Of a DNA stretch of 9,099 nt, positions 8,960 to 9,099 are shown one piece after another. The position numbers and the translations under genes are program-made. The stretch lies in NCBI GenBank assembly GCA_003697105.1, contig RFFQ01000062.1:1-9099 (forward strand), read 5' to 3'. This DNA is from Gemmatimonadota bacterium. Its GTDB lineage: Bacteria; 4572-55; J002. The notes under the pieces are model-generated. The model was not told the origin of the DNA. It made no database searches and saw only the letters and a program-made list of their open reading frames with translations. Every line of letters starts with the position of its first letter. The first letter of the stretch is position 1.

Positions 8960-9099
8960 GTATATTATGTTTTTGAATAGGGTAAAGGTCTGGCATATTT
9001 TAACCCAAGTTGCTACCAAAGAAAGTCTTGAAATAGGCCACTCCTTTCATGTAGACTTATCATATCTATATCTTATTGATAACTCTAACGTCTAACGAA
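8960..9099. other. Non-coding stretch upstream of the peptidase gene
   Basis: No convincing gene is seen here. A -10-like TATGAT on the minus strand (9064-9059) has no good -35 partner, and TAAAAT near 9001 likewise lacks one, so the promoter cannot be placed. The last bases hold a short direct repeat, CTAACGT/CTAACGA. The region continues beyond the window. Confidence 0.3.

Noticed and set aside
8739-8996. Minus-strand ORF of 85 codons overlapping the start of the peptidase gene
   Set aside because: It is out of frame with the peptidase, has no good ribosome-binding site, and covers the region where the signal peptide of the real frame is clear.
9000-9050. Sixteen-residue ORF upstream of the peptidase gene, beginning MKGVAYFKTF
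   Set aside because: There is no ribosome-binding site and nothing else supports translation; ORFs of this length are common by chance.

Overview
The window appears to be chromosomal DNA from a Gram-negative bacterium. The signs are an outer-membrane beta-barrel protein with a terminal Phe, signal peptides of type I, clear Shine-Dalgarno sequences (AAGGAG, GAGGAGGT) and sigma70-like promoters (TTGACA / TATAGT or TAAAAT). The peptidase-propeller-barrel protein and the surface protein with thrombospondin type 3 (TSP3) repeats would fit lineages such as Marinimicrobia, Calditrichota or related FCB phyla. That placement is an inference from gene style, not a proof. All real genes are on the minus strand, so the window reads biologically from right to left; the plus-strand ORFs are shadows.

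Layout in transcription order: (1) 8946-5866, a 1026-residue secreted fusion of a gluzincin metallopeptidase domain, a six-blade TolB-like propeller and an Omp85-like outer-membrane barrel. (2) 5736-3526, a compact cluster of enolase (eno), an FtsB/DivIC-type division protein and the ribosome-assembly GTPase EngB; eno and ftsB are 5 nt apart, and ftsB and engB overlap by 23 nt. It ends in a weak hairpin plus T-run at 3485-3457. (3) 3378-2092, adenylosuccinate synthetase (purA) behind its own TTGACA-N18-TATAGT promoter, followed by an 11-bp inverted repeat. (4) 1760-1 (or from an in-frame ATG at 1889), a large secreted protein built from about a dozen calcium-binding TSP3-type repeats. It runs off the left edge and has its own TTGACA-N17-TAAAAT promoter.

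The middle of the window is housekeeping: glycolysis, septum formation, ribosome biogenesis and purine synthesis. The flanks hold the two cell-envelope proteins, which are the less ordinary part. I do not see a defence system, mobile element, CRISPR array or RNA gene. The items most worth a second look are the three-part peptidase-propeller-barrel protein and the leader of the TSP3 gene, which has two good in-frame starts and sequence elements that could form mutually exclusive RNA structures around the second ribosome-binding site.
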